DNA of 64,000 bases, taken from NCBI GenBank assembly GCA_964035545.1, contig OZ037765.1, forward strand, positions 10,534,698 through 10,598,697, in the 5' to 3' direction. Below the pieces are notes generated by a model, which did not search any database, had not been told where the DNA came from, and saw only the letters and a list, made by a program, of their open reading frames with translations. The stretch comes from Bugula neritina. Lineage: Eukaryota; Bryozoa; Gymnolaemata; Cheilostomatida; Bugulidae. Position numbers and translations under genes: made by a program. Shown piece after piece: positions 36,138 to 48,900 of the stretch. Each line of letters begins with the position of its first letter. Position 1 is the stretch's first letter.

Positions 36138-36637
36138 GCTTTATTACCTCAGTTGAGGTAGGACTTCTGCAGCAACTGGAATGATTATAGGAAAGCTTCT
36201 AGTGACAACTTATATTAGACCAGGGTTAGCACTTTTTAAGCATTTGCTGTTTTGTAATTAGTTATTATATTCTGATTCTCCTCGCATCTCACGAATTGTT
36301 TGTGGCAGAAAACTAGTGTGGAACATACTTTTCCTAGCTAATATCGAGATAAGTTCTTCTCTGGCAGCCGTTCGGGTGACTGCAGTTAAAAGCTTCCTGT
36401 CTTCAATAATCTCGTCATAGGCTCTGGATAGAGTGCGATGCAGATCCTCATTCGGTAGAATTTGGGTCAGCAAACACAGTCGATGATTTTTTCTTCTGTT
36501 TTCCAGTGACCGGAGTCCTAACTTCTCCCTCACCTCAGATACACTGTCAGTGCATCCCTTCATATTGCTTATGAACCGTATGGTGCTGTTCTGGACCAGC
36601 CTTATATCATGCACCTTGCTTTTAGTCGCAGGATCCC
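36022..36637 (-). mobile_element. 5'-truncated LINE insertion with 27-bp target-site duplication
   Basis: The ORF at 36644-36258 encodes a non-LTR reverse transcriptase tail: VWDPATKSKVHDIRLVQN, then GCTDSVSEVREKLGLRSLEN and RRKNHRLCLLTQIL. This is the region after the RT palm in CR1/jockey-like elements. The family differs from that at 8604-9258. Exact 27-bp direct repeats (35995-36021 and 36638-36664) bound the segment. The right repeat begins exactly where the coding sequence is cut off, as expected for a target-primed, 5'-truncated insertion. About 236 bp separate the stop codon from the left repeat, partly array-like sequence. The remnant cannot be autonomous. Confidence 0.75.
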
Positions 36638-36692
36638 ATACCAATACTAATAGTAATAGTAATATTGAGTCTAATGGTAATAGTAATAGTTT
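36638..36692. repeat. (TACTAATAGTAA)n array, 5' side of the second LINE insertion
   Basis: Begins with the second copy of the 27-bp direct repeat and continues as CTAATGGTAATAGTAATAG. Confidence 0.7.
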
Positions 36693-38451
36693 ACTACAAA
36701 ATTTAATTATTCATCATCATGATTTTAAATTAAAATTCATTCAGCGCATCGGTATTATAATAAGTTGGCCCAATTAAGACTAAAAGCTTGAGTTTCATTC
36801 AAGCTAAATTTTAAAGACGAATGGAGTGTCTGTGTAGGCGTAGCAAGTTTACTTGCAGTTTTAGTTTAGTAGTTTTATGCTTTATATAACATTATGATTA
36901 AGTTCGACTATAATTCATAAGTTTCAAACTAATACTATGATAAAGTGATTATGATTATCATATATTTGTTCATGATTATCATATTATTTCTTGCACTTGT
37001 GCTCATTGTAGTTGTATTGCATGATTTTATTTCAGTTTTATGTTTGGGTGTCAAGTAGTTTTTACCTTTTAGTCAAACAATTTTTAAATTGAATTATTTT
37101 AGGTACCTATGAGTATGTTGATAATGATATTCTGTTAGTGCTATATATTTACCTTTAAAACTAAAAGCTGTATTATACGTTTGAAATTAAAAGTGTTGCT
37201 GTTTCAAACTTGCAATGAGTAAAAATAGTCACAGACATACTCTTATTGATTATTGCTAAATGCTATCACAACGTAAACTGAAATAACTTGTTAACTGTAC
37301 AGGTACCTATCTTTAATATCGCTGTATAGAACTAAAGTCACGTGTGTTTTTATGCTATCTACAATAATTTTGACAGTTGTTGTTGGAACATTACCATGAA
37401 TTGTTATGCTTTATTATGTATCTAATGCTTTTTCCTAACTATTTTTATTTATTGCTGTAATCTGCTCCCAGAGTGTTAATTTGGTTCAAATTACTAAATA
37501 AGTATAGTATTGTAGTTGTTTATTTTGACATTCAATAACAGCTGCAAGAAAATATTAGAACATGCATATCATTTTCAGTCTCAAACATAATGATGTAGCA
37601 ATTTCAACTGATGCTGAGTGATTCATTTATCACACACACACAGCCCGAATTAGTTGCATTGTTATAAATTTTGATATTTCTATTAAGTCTAAGTTTTACG
37701 ATATTCTTGTTTCATTCTAGTTACCTCAACAATCAAATACTTGCTATGATATTCAGTGTCCAAGTCATCAATTTTAATTGATGGTGGTTATTTTTCAAAT
37801 TCATGTTTTCTTTTTTTGCTCTTTTAATGGTATTGCTATAGCATGCCTTTTATCTTTAACAGCTCATTGCTCAATTTTTATTTTTTTCCAGCAGTTTTAT
37901 ATCTTTCTTGGCATGATTCATTTGTCTCTTATAGACCTTCTTGTCTTTTCCACCCAAGTAAGTCTGACTTTTATTTTCATTTCACATTTTAGCCATTTTT
38001 TCTGTCTTTACCCTAATTTTCATTTTGATATATCAATTTACTATATCTTCTTACTCTTCTTTTTTGTTGCCCTCATTTATTTCCAATATGGCCGTCTTTT
38101 ATTTTACAAATTCAGTCAACCTTTTTTTATGTACTTATTTGTACTTTTTTTCCTATTGCAACCCATCAATAACTAAGAGTGGAAAAACTTCTCTGTTCAT
38201 TACCAGTTTTACTGTATAAATATTTTCATCTTTTCAGCTGTCAATCATTTTATTTGGTTCGAGGTTCCTTTCTATTTTACATATTTTTCACTTTTTCTGA
38301 CCCTAACTCTTAAATGCTTTAGGCAGTCAAATCACTGTTTTCCAGCTAAAAGCTTATAGTTCATTCCCCAACATAATTTATTATTGAACATATTAATTTC
38401 TTATATTTATTATTTTCTAGATTCTGAAGCAATTGAGTAGATTTGGCGATT
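36693..38451. other. Intergenic, upstream of GATC
   Basis: From about 37680 to 38300 the plus strand is T-rich. A 132-codon Phe/Leu-rich frame there (37778-38176) is best explained by composition. No other gene is supported. Confidence 0.4.
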
Positions 38452-40081
38452 ATGACTTTACGTTTTAAAAATGTTATGCACTTATTATTGAAGTTACCTG
38501 GTTATGGAAGGCATCATTTCAGTGCAGCATCCAAGGTAGATTTATTTTCTGTTGATGGACCTATGCAATATAACTTTTTTATAACTCAATACTGCTCCTG
38601 AAAGTTATGACATCATACATTTAGTGATTCATTAGTTTGGTTTGGTTTAAAGACAAAACTCTTGAACTTGTTCCATGCCAACTAATTCACACGATGCATT
38701 ATTTGTAGGTGCCAAGCAAGTCTGTATGGAAAACAGTGCCAAAGTCTGATAATTATCAGGTGCGGCAACTCCATACCTCTTCTCATTACTTCCGAGACAC
38801 TGAAATTAAATATAACAAATGCTTTAATTTTTTCTTAGCGTTGCTCAATTAAATTCCTTCAACAAAATACTTTTATTAAATTAATAAATGCTTTGCAATA
38901 TAAAACAGTCATGATAATGTTTCCTGCAGACTCCAGAACTATCTGATGAGTTATTGAGGTATATCGAGAGAACTTCTCTGGTGAAGTTCTCCAATGAAGA
39001 TGGTATAAAGCAGTTACAAGACGCTATTGAGTTTGCCAGTCAGATTGGAGACGTTAACACCGACGGTGTTGAGCCTTTATATTCTCTCCATGAAACTGAG
39101 TAAGTGAAAGCCAATGTGGTTGCCTGTTTAAACACTTTTTTCTGAAAAGTTTGCATTTTGTCTTGGTTGACAATTACAGGTTAACAGAAAATTATAAATT
39201 CTTTTTTAACTGCAGAAAAATTTTTATTTGCTGTAAAATAATATAGATTTGAATGGTTAAATATCAATGTTTTGCTCTTATTAAATTTGTAAAATTAATT
39301 TGTGGATTTGTCAACAAAATAGTGGGAATAATTAACAGCTCACTTAATCTACTTTTATATGAATTTGAGCTAACCTCTTTTGTTAAAATACTGAAAAAAA
39401 TTGTGTTTACATTTAAAAAAGCAATTGAAGGGTGTTATGGAAAACTGCTAGTTTTGGTTTCACCGTTTTTTCGTACTTTTTAGCTCAAGTTGACAAACGA
39501 CATTCATGTTTTTAACTTGTACAATCTTTTAAATGCCAATTTGACAGGGTAGCCTATCTGAGAGAAGATGAGGTTACTGAAGGGAATCACAGGGAAGAGT
39601 TGCTATCACAAGCTGCTGTCTCCGTAGAAGAACTCTATTTCTCAGCACCACCAGGTTATTCATACTATTTAAAATATATACAAAAATGGTTGGAAGATGC
39701 TTACATATGTACAGAGGCTGTTAGCCTGTATACATGCATAATTTCAACTTCAACATGCAAGCCTGTATGTTTAAAACATTTAAATAATATTTTTATACAT
39801 TTAGAATTTTCTATAGAGTTTAAACTTGTGCTATATTAGGTAATGTACCTCAATTTCTAGTGTCAATCTCACTAAAACATTTGACACTATAAATAGAAGA
39901 GCTCTATGGCAAGTCAGGAAGCATCTTGGTTGCCTTCCCAAGTTATCATCTATGATCATGCAGCTTCTAAAAATCAGATGGGACAAGTCAAATTCAAATT
40001 TTGCTTTGAAGTTTAGACTTGTGCTATATTTTAGGTAATGTACCATTGGATCAGACAGGAGACCTCAGAAAGAAAAAATGA
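38452..40081 (+). CDS. GATC: Mitochondrial glutamyl-tRNA(Gln) amidotransferase subunit C
   Basis: Five exons join in phase: 38452-38535, 38709-38759, 38930-39099, 39548-39654, 40035-40081 (459 nt, 152 aa; human GATC is slightly shorter). GatC stabilises the GatA-GatB dimer of the mitochondrial GatCAB enzyme, which converts Glu-tRNA(Gln) to Gln-tRNA(Gln) for mitochondrial translation. Residues 1-28 are basic and free of acidic residues, as in a mitochondrial presequence. The family signature is clear: LLRYIERTSLVKFSNEDGIK, AIEFASQIGDVNTDGVEPLY, YLREDEVTEG and FSAPPGNVPLDQ. The last intron holds a duplicated copy of the final acceptor region at 39803-39848. It could give an alternative last exon (39840-39892) ending GNVPQFLVSISLKHLTL. 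AATAAA at 40468-40473 may end the message. Confidence 0.93.
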
Positions 40082-40467
40082 CTCATTTTTTGAATGTAAG
40101 CAGCTGTGTTTATATTAAAATGAGAAATGAAGATGTGAAAGTATATTGTGTACAAGGTTCTGTGACCTTTGAAATGTAAAATATTTCAAACTGCTCACTT
40201 GAAAACTTGTTAGTGTATCAGTTTTTTGTACTATTCAACATAAAAGCATGTTGGTGCTGTCCTCATAATTCTAACACAAGTTTTCAAGTTTAATAAGGGT
40301 ACGTTTCTGATGTACTGCTTGCTAGTTATTAATTTTGCATTAATGATTTATCCATATTACAACTACCTTACCTATTTAGCTTATGGTAAGTTTCATTATC
40401 GATGACATAGCTTGGACTGTGTACTTACTTGTACAAATAATACTGTTGTTTTGTGGATTATAATTTA

Positions 40468-40473
40468 AATAAA
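40468..40473 (+). terminator. Candidate poly(A) signal for GATC
   Basis: First AATAAA after the GATC stop codon (about 390 nt downstream). Confidence 0.4.
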
Positions 40474-40967
40474 TCATGTGCATTCAGTAATACTTATCAT
40501 TTTTAGCAGTGATTTCAATACTAGAGAGCACTTGTGGTCATAATAATAGGATATTTATTACCTTGAAATTCTAGTGGTTATTAATATATATATTTTTAGC
40601 AATAAACTGCAAATAATTTATTTCCTTTAATGCAACAATATTTCAATAACAATTGTTATTTGTCTGACAAGTACGGATGCATGTTATATTGGCTGTAAAA
40701 AACAAGCCTTGCTTCAACAAAGATGCAGCAATGATAACATAGTCCATTTTGTTTGCATTGCTATAGGATTTTATATTCATTATCTACTTGGATAAACATT
40801 CAATGGCTAAGCAAAATGAGTCTCCAAATTTCATTATCATGACACATTAGCTAGAGGACTACATTGAGAGCTTGTAATTTGTTTTCCTTGCAGAAATAAA
40901 GAAGTTGTGCAAATTAAGTAAAAGCAAATTTCAGCCTTTACTTTGCAGTTATTGATTACCACAACTT

Positions 40968-40973
40968 TTTATT
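40968..40973 (-). terminator. Candidate poly(A) signal for ECHS1
   Basis: AATAAA on the minus strand, about 155 nt past the ECHS1 stop codon. Another AATAAA overlaps the stop codon itself and is too early to serve. Confidence 0.45.
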
Positions 40974-41125
40974 TGGAAGCATAATCAGCAGATACATCAC
41001 ATAAAGAATAGACATTAAATTTAAAAAATACACATCATGACATAATTATTAAAAGATATGACCGGTGGCAAACTATTAGCTATACTATTGTTTACCTTTG
41101 GTAAAAAATTGAAAATTATCAGCAC

Positions 41126-44100
41126 CTATTTATTAATAAAATTTGCAGGTCTTTTCTCTACAAATGCTGTCATTCCTTCTCTTCTATCCTCCTACAAATT
41201 TCAATTTGAACTGTAGTTCTATTTAGGTTCTCAGCATCACGTCATATGGTAAATGTTAAGAAAGGAACAAAAAAGAAATAAGAAGCTAAGAATTTAATAT
41301 TCTATACAACATGTTATCATAGCATTCGGATGCACAAATCATCACTATTACTGTCGATGCCAAGAACACATTACTTGATTATTTGGATGGTTAAACCAAA
41401 CTAACATTACTATTACATAGAGCATGCTGTTTCATTTAAAATAAATATTATCGTATGAGCCCTTACTGTTGCAAATGTTGAGTGGAATAACCTTCTTTCC
41501 AGATGAATACCCTCAGCCAAAGTCATCTCATATGCTGTAAACAAATAAAACTAGTTTTCCCTTCTACTTAGTTCAACAATAAATTAGTTTAGTTATATAG
41601 GCAATGCTTATACTATTAGTGCAAGATATTCAATTCTGGCACTTACATCAAAAGTAAATCTACCAAAATTAAAAATTTGCTTGTATCAAAGATTTCATAT
41701 TTGGTCTTAATTCAACAAAATGGAAATACCAACTCCACACTAGCCTTTTATTATATAGCAACGCTGTTATAAATTATTGAAAGAAAGCTATCTTTAATAA
41801 ACTAATCAAGATTTCTATGGTTGAACACTAGTCACAGGGTAATAAATGAACATACAGTTGTTTACAGCTTCTTTAGCCATTCCAGTAGCAATTTGTGACA
41901 TGCTAGCAATTTTTTCAGCTTTTTCCATCACTTTATCAACAAGCTCCTCCACAGGGTAGACATTTGCCACCAGCCCTAAAATAAATAACAATGTTATAGC
42001 TGAGTCTTTTCCTTGTATCCATGTGGAAAGCTACTACATGAAAATGAAATGAAAGCAAAAGGTTTTCTGCTTCAGCTTTACCCAATCAACCGGAAATAAA
42101 GAGAAGTGCATCATAGACAGCATTCTATGTTATAGAAGGTCAGAGGTCAATTGAATGCATAAAATATAGTAAACCATACTAACGATAGGCATTTCAGTTT
42201 TCCTACATTCTAAAATATATCAATTTTAGGATGTACTAAATACAATGTTGGCTAGAATCAGCACAGCTTACCATTTTAAACTATACAAAAAGGGGCTAGA
42301 TGGTGAAAATCACTAACAACTTTCACACTTGCATATGTCTAGCCAAAATAATGTGTGAATCTAATAACTGTAAGGAACCATCATTGCTGGAAAAGGAAGG
42401 CATTGTGAGACAAAGTGAATTTGCAACAGAAAACTCTATGTTGACAGAAAACAGCATGTTTATATCAATTTTGTAACAACTTGATTATTTGGAAACTGCT
42501 GGAAACTAAGAAAATTACGAGTCTTAATGGTGAATAACCTAGCAAGAGCTAAAACAGTACATAACTTAGTATTTTCATCGATATCCTTTAGCTTTTGCAA
42601 TATATAAACGTAGAAAAAACAATGAAATATCTACAGGGAAAAACAAACCAAACTGTAAAGCTTCTTGAGCTGAGATCTGATCTCCAGTAAGTACCATCTC
42701 CATAGCCTTGGATTTACCAACTGCCTGTGTGAGTCTCTGGGTACCACCACCACCTGTGTGTAAAGTTATATAGTCAGTACAGTATAGACAAGAACCGATT
42801 CCAGTCTAAATTAGTGAAGGGAAGACAACTTAAAATATCACCACATTCACTACTAGTTGGTAGGTAAATTGGTAGGCAAACCAAGTTGCATAAAAATGTT
42901 GTAAAAAATTGTAAGAATGCCTTTGACAGAGAAAATTTTAGAATACCCTTGGATGCAAATTTTCTATACACTAAAATTAATAATATCCCAATAATGATAA
43001 TTTTACAGCATTTCTATATGGCTCATATAACATGTTCTTTAATTATGAGGCTATACGTCATCTGAAATAGCAAAGTAAATTAACAAACCTGGAAGAGTGC
43101 CAAGAAGTATTTCAGGTTGACCAAACTTGGCCTTTTCACCAGCATATATAATGTCACACATCATGGCAATTTCACATCCTCCTCCAAGCTACAAAGAAGC
43201 ACAGTTATATAAATTTAATAAACAAAAATGGTCATTGTATACTAGCAGAACTCACACTAAATAAAGTTAACAGAAAAAAGTTGATAGGTGCACAGCTTTC
43301 AGAATTGAGTTTACAATATATATGAACTTAGATAACCAAACTGGACTTACTGCATAACCGTTAACAGCTGCAATAATAGGCTTTTTAAAAAGTGATATAC
43401 TATTCCAGAACCCCAGGAAATCTCCCTTGTAAACTTCAGCAAACTCTTTTGGCTGCATTTCTTTAATATCAGCACCAGCTAAAAGTAAATACCATTTTAT
43501 TATACAAGTACTTCTAATATGAAAATACATTTTATTATAAAAATACATTCATTGGCATTATTACCAGCAAACTGCTCTAGAACCAGATATATTCCATCTT
43601 CCTTTTTATTCTAAACTGGCATAAATGAAGATTAACTAACATTTGTGTATATATATAGTCTATCTATGCAAGATGCATTAATCAAAATGCTAAGATATAT
43701 CGAACCTGCAAACGCCTTGTTACTTCCTGTAAGGACAACACAGCCAACTTCCTCATCTTTGCTAAAGTCAGACAGGGCTGTTTGTAGTTCTTTCATCAAT
43801 GCATCACACAATGCATTCAGTGCTTTTGGACGGTTAAGTTGTATGAAACCAACATTGTTTTTCTTCCCCTTTTTTTCGACAGTTATGTTGCTGTAAAAAG
43901 CTGAAAAATGAAAAAATACATTAACAAAATTAATATTAAATCCAGAGTATACAACATGTTGTACAACAGCTAAAATCGATCAATTTCCTATTTCAACAAA
44001 CTTAAATGCGGTCAGTGTGAACAAAGTCGAACCTAAGGTTATCTACTGACAAAGTGAAATAAGTGAGACAGATTTTATGCTGAAATGAGTAATCAAATTT

Positions 44101-44492
44101 TTAGCTCAATGAAATATTTGTATATGATCTAGTTAAACTTAACAAATAGGTTATCAATAAAGCAGATAGCTCTATCGCTATCACTATCAGGCTCAGCCCC
44201 TTTTCATTCAAAATCAATCATTGATGACTGTCGTTGCAGCTTGAGAATGAGTGCATAGCTATAGCAAGAATCAAATGTTCTACTATAATATTTTTCACAC
44301 TATAATATCTACACACAAGTTTTTTTTTAAATTTATATATTCTAAATACTTGAACTCACCACTGCCTCCATTATACTTATTGCCAAGCGCAAGCCGGTTA
44401 TGTTGTTGCAGCAAAGATGACGATGTCGGCACAGCATATCTGCATGCAGTTGCACTTTTCAGAGCGCCAACGATTGTGTTGACTAAAGCCAT
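41126..44492 (-). CDS. ECHS1: Mitochondrial short-chain enoyl-CoA hydratase (crotonase)
   Basis: Eight exons join in phase: 44492-44360, 43900-43706, 43478-43351, 43188-43089, 42753-42649, 41975-41856, 41534-41467, 41191-41126 (915 nt, 304 aa; human is 290). The enzyme hydrates trans-2-enoyl-CoA in the second step of mitochondrial beta-oxidation and also acts in valine breakdown. The N-terminal 40 residues ([20 protein letters not shown]...) are rich in Ala, Ser and basic residues, as in a transit peptide. [22 protein letters not shown] (oxyanion-hole region), [20 protein letters not shown] and [20 protein letters not shown] are conserved. Both catalytic glutamates (GGGCE and QPE) are present. 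The C-terminus [20 protein letters not shown] then [17 protein letters not shown] is full length. Donors of exon 2 (GTTCG) and exons 4 and 5 (GTTTG) are non-consensus at +3 to +5 but keep phase. Divergent from WDR45B. Confidence 0.96.
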
Positions 44493-45966
44493 TACATTCA
44501 AACAACCAAATATCAATTATAATTTCACCCAATAGCTTAGTGGTGGCTGCAGTTTATTGCATAAAATTTAATCTAATGTCCAACTAATGTGGCAACTTCT
44601 GATCTTAGATTTCGCCAGGGATAAGAGTATACCAAAGAGAAAGTCCAAAGTGTTTCAGCAGTAAACTAGCTCTGTATTTAGCGACCACGCAATTTTATTA
44701 TTAGAATCCTTTTTATTATTAGAATCCTTAGACAGTTTTATTGTATTAGTATAACGATGTTAAAAGAGGCAGACGCATAAAAATATTTGTCTATGCCCCG
44801 GAAATGGGATCTTCCCAATTTTTCTTGTTGCTGGATACTGTAATTGCTGCCTGCTTAAAACTCAAACTCAAACTGGAATGATTTCATTTTCTTTCTACTG
44901 GAAAACGTCAAAGACACTAACATATGACATGTTTGTATATAAAAATAAAAGTATAGTTTAGTTAGGAGCTCAAATTTAGTTCAGTTATTCAATAATATCA
45001 ATATGAGTATAAGCCTAAAGCGTTTATTATCGTTATGATTATTAATTATTTAAAAGTTGAATTGATCAAATTCAATCTTGAAATTAGTTTCGATTTTAAT
45101 AAATTGATTTTTACCCTAATATTTAAATAGTAAGTTTAAATGCAATTTAAAATTAATGTTCTAAAAAAAGATAAGAGATAAGTAGTAAGCAGTAGCTGTT
45201 CAAATTTGATAGTGCTAAAAACTAAAAAAGGAAGTTTAATTTAGTTTTACTGTCAGTGTCAGTATCACTATGAGTATGTCTAACAGTAACTCTATTGTTT
45301 ATACTTGCAGTTCCACTAATACTAATACTTATAATTATAATTATAGTAATAATAATAATAATGCTTAACCTTGCTTTTAAGTTGTATTGGTTTCAAAATG
45401 TTGTAGAGTTAGGATATTTATTATTAGTTAAAATACTTATAGTATTACTATTAGTATAGCTATAAACGTAACTGTAAGTATTACTATTAGTATTTATTTC
45501 AAAGGTGAACTTGTGTGTGTGTCATAAAATTATTAATTTAACTGCCATTACTGTCAGGGTTTACGTATAGGATTGTTGAAAATAAATATTTTATTTAAAT
45601 TGTAGATGATTTCTCATTATGATTATGTATTTATATTACACTAAGTTTAACTGTTGAGCAATTAAACTTAACATACAAATATGATTAAAAAATCAAGTTT
45701 GGATTTTCAGTCTTATAAGTCTAGTATTATTTGAGACCCAATCTGAAATTTACTCAGTTTTCAGTGACTATGAGTTTTTGTAAACATGAATTTGAAGTTG
45801 AATATACACTATAATCTTTGTTTTTCTCTATAGTCTCTATGTTTATCTTGTTTAATAATTAATATAACATTTGTCATTCATTACATTGCTATCTAGTGTT
45901 ATGCTGACACATGTTTATTGCTAACAAGAATTTATTTGCAGTTGTGGTAACTAGCTTACTGTAAAA
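44493..45966. other. Divergent intergenic region between ECHS1 and WDR45B
   Basis: Should contain promoters for both genes. I see no definite core element. About 45240-45500 holds short degenerate relatives of the CAGTGTCAGTATCAC and TACTATTAGTA arrays found elsewhere in the window. Confidence 0.4.
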
Positions 45967-48900
45967 ATGAATATTGGCTCCAGTAATCCTCACAGTAATA
46001 ACTTAGTTTATGCAGGATTCAACCAAGACCAAGGTAAGATTTATTTGATGTGTGATACATGCAAGTCGGGGAGTAAGCAATTTTAGTTCTTTTTTATAAT
46101 ATTTTAAAATTAAATTTATGAGAAGACATTCAATTATAAGTTATTTCAGATAACTATGAGTATCAGGCTGTAGCCAATAGCCATTGTAAATTTACAATAG
46201 TTCTTCTATGTTTATCTTACTTTTTCTTCGGACGGTCACAATACTGCCACATATCTTCAAGTTGCAAAGGCTAAGATAGAAGTAACTTTTAACATTTAAA
46301 TGACCTCGTCACAGGGTAAAAAATATGGACATCCTTTTGTTGCAACTTTGTGTCGGTGTGCCAGTGTCAGTGATGCAAGTAGTCATTTGTTTTTAGTTGA
46401 TAGTTTTGTTACTTGCACCAATTTGGTTGTGTCCTGTATTTTTACCAAAAAAGAATAACACATTGAAGGTAAAAATAAATTGGAGATAATCAATTCAGAC
46501 AAAAATATACATTTAAAAAATATGACAAGAAAATATTGAATTACATGTGTTGGCAGGCTACCCCAATACAGGTAAATCCTGTTCCACAAATGTGTTTCGT
46601 TATAACATGCTGTAAACGTAATGAAATATATCAATAAAATTCATAGTTTAGAAGCCCAAAATACATTGATAAAAATAGGATAGAATACTACTTACAATTT
46701 TAATACTAATATTCTGTTTTAAGGTCTTCCTTGCTGCATTGCTGGTGTTGTACGTTGTACACTGCTAGACTATTTTATTTTCAAAATTTTTGACTATATT
46801 TGGATTGGTACTATTAAAGGTTTTGCGTTCACCGCTATAGTTAAACTTTAATTCATCTTTATGACATACCAACACACTTAGGGTTGGTTTGATTTGGTGT
46901 TGAAGAGTTTATTATTATATATGCATATTATATTCCTCTCTGTAGAAAATTGGAAGACAACTTTCAATTGTCGCAAAGTTAAATCTTGTATTTGTTCATG
47001 TTTTTATTTAAATAAAGCATGTTATTGTATTAAATTCGACTTATTGCAGGATGTTTTGCATGTGGCATGGAAAATGGTTTTAGAGTGTACAATGCCGACC
47101 CTTTGAAAGAGAAAGAACGTCAAGGTAATTTTTGTGACATTCTATTCGATGCTAATGACATCATGACTAAGTTACATATTTGTCTCCATGTTTAAACTTG
47201 TAAAAATTGTTTTTCTTTTATTCTTTAAACATGGTTCTATGGTTGTGGTGTTATTGTATAGATTTCTCTGATGGTGGAATAGGGCATGTCGAAATGCTGT
47301 TCAGGTGTAACTACTTAGCTCTTGTTGGCGGAGGCCATCAGCCAAAATACTCAACTAAAAAGGTCATGATCTGGGATGACCTAAAGAAGAAGCACGTCAT
47401 AGAGTTGGAGTTTTCAAGCGATGTCAGAGCAGTCAGACTGCGCCGTGATAGGTAACACTTGATATGGCGCATAAAACTAGAATGATTATAGGTTATATGT
47501 GTATAGATGATATATTGTAAGCTGCTGTTGTCATCTTTTTTCAACAATGCTGCTATTATAATTGAAGAGAAAAATTTATTTTGTCAGTTACTGAATAATA
47601 GTTTAAAAACAAACCACTTTAGACAATCACAGTTTTTTTATACCTCTCTCAAAGTTATTTTCGTAAAATTTTGCTATTAAATTTGCGCCACATTGTTGTT
47701 TATGAATAAATGCTCAAACAATAGTCTATTTTATGTAATTGTAGAAGTACTAGTTTGATGTAATAACTTTATTGTAGAATTGTGGTGGTGCTTGACACTA
47801 TAATCAAAGTCTACACTTTTACGCAGAATCCCCAACAGCTCCATGTATTTGAAACTTGCCCGAATCCAAAAGGTAGGGTTTTATTACCTGAATAGTCAAC
47901 TTCTATATTCATATGTGTTCTTTTGTATATAAGTTGAGTGGTAACTTACCCGCAAGTTCTGCGAGTGTGTACTTGAAAAAACTAGAAAAACTATTTAAAA
48001 TGTTGGATAAAAATGATTGGTACTACACATTATTCCATGTATTTGTAAAATACAATCTCAGTTGTACATATACTTCTGTGCTATTGAGCCTTGCATACCA
48101 ATAGGCAGATTGATTTCATAGCTATGGTTAGAATTCACTCATGAACTCCCCCCTCTAAGCATATAATAGGAACATCTGCTAACAGATTTAGCTATCACTA
48201 TGAGTCATATTCCTTGCAGGCCTGTGTATGATGTGCCCTAACAGCGACAATTCCTTGTTGGCTTTTCCTGGTCGTAAATTAGGTCATGTACAGATTGTGG
48301 ACCTGGGAAATACTGAAAAGTCACCAGTAGATATTGCTGCCCATGAAACAAACCTTAGTTGTATAACATTAAACGTACAGGGCACTCTACTGGCCACAGC
48401 GTCAGATAAGGTGAGTTGTATCAGTCAGTATGCACATTGTATTATACAGCTTGTTTGTAACGTTTGAGTGATATATCTGTGTATATCTGTGTATATGCTG
48501 TTATTCTACATATATGATAGATATTATTTTATTGGAAACCTTTCATTATATCTTTCATCTTTGTAATAAATGATATACAGAATTCAAAAAAAGTGTTTTC
48601 AAGTTCAACATGTATTACTTCTAACATCAATTTTAAAATTTTTGTCATCAAACAGGGAACGTTAATCCGGGTGTTTGATACACAGAAAGGCACACAACTG
48701 CAAGAGCTCAGAAGAGGTGCCAACAGTGCGCATATATACTGGTGAGAGTCACAACATATTATTAACTACACTGGGAATTAGTGACTACACTGCTGTGTAA
48801 ATCTTTTGATATGCTATTACCTATATTATTAGTAAGTTCAGTAGTAAATACACTGTTGGGTATGCACTGAAAAAATAGCCATTTAATGTTCTCACAAACA

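Noticed and set aside
37778-38176. 132-aa Phe/Leu-rich frame (+), possibly a membrane protein or receptor
   Set aside because: The region is T-rich, the frame shows no family motif or splice partners, and hydrophobicity follows from composition.
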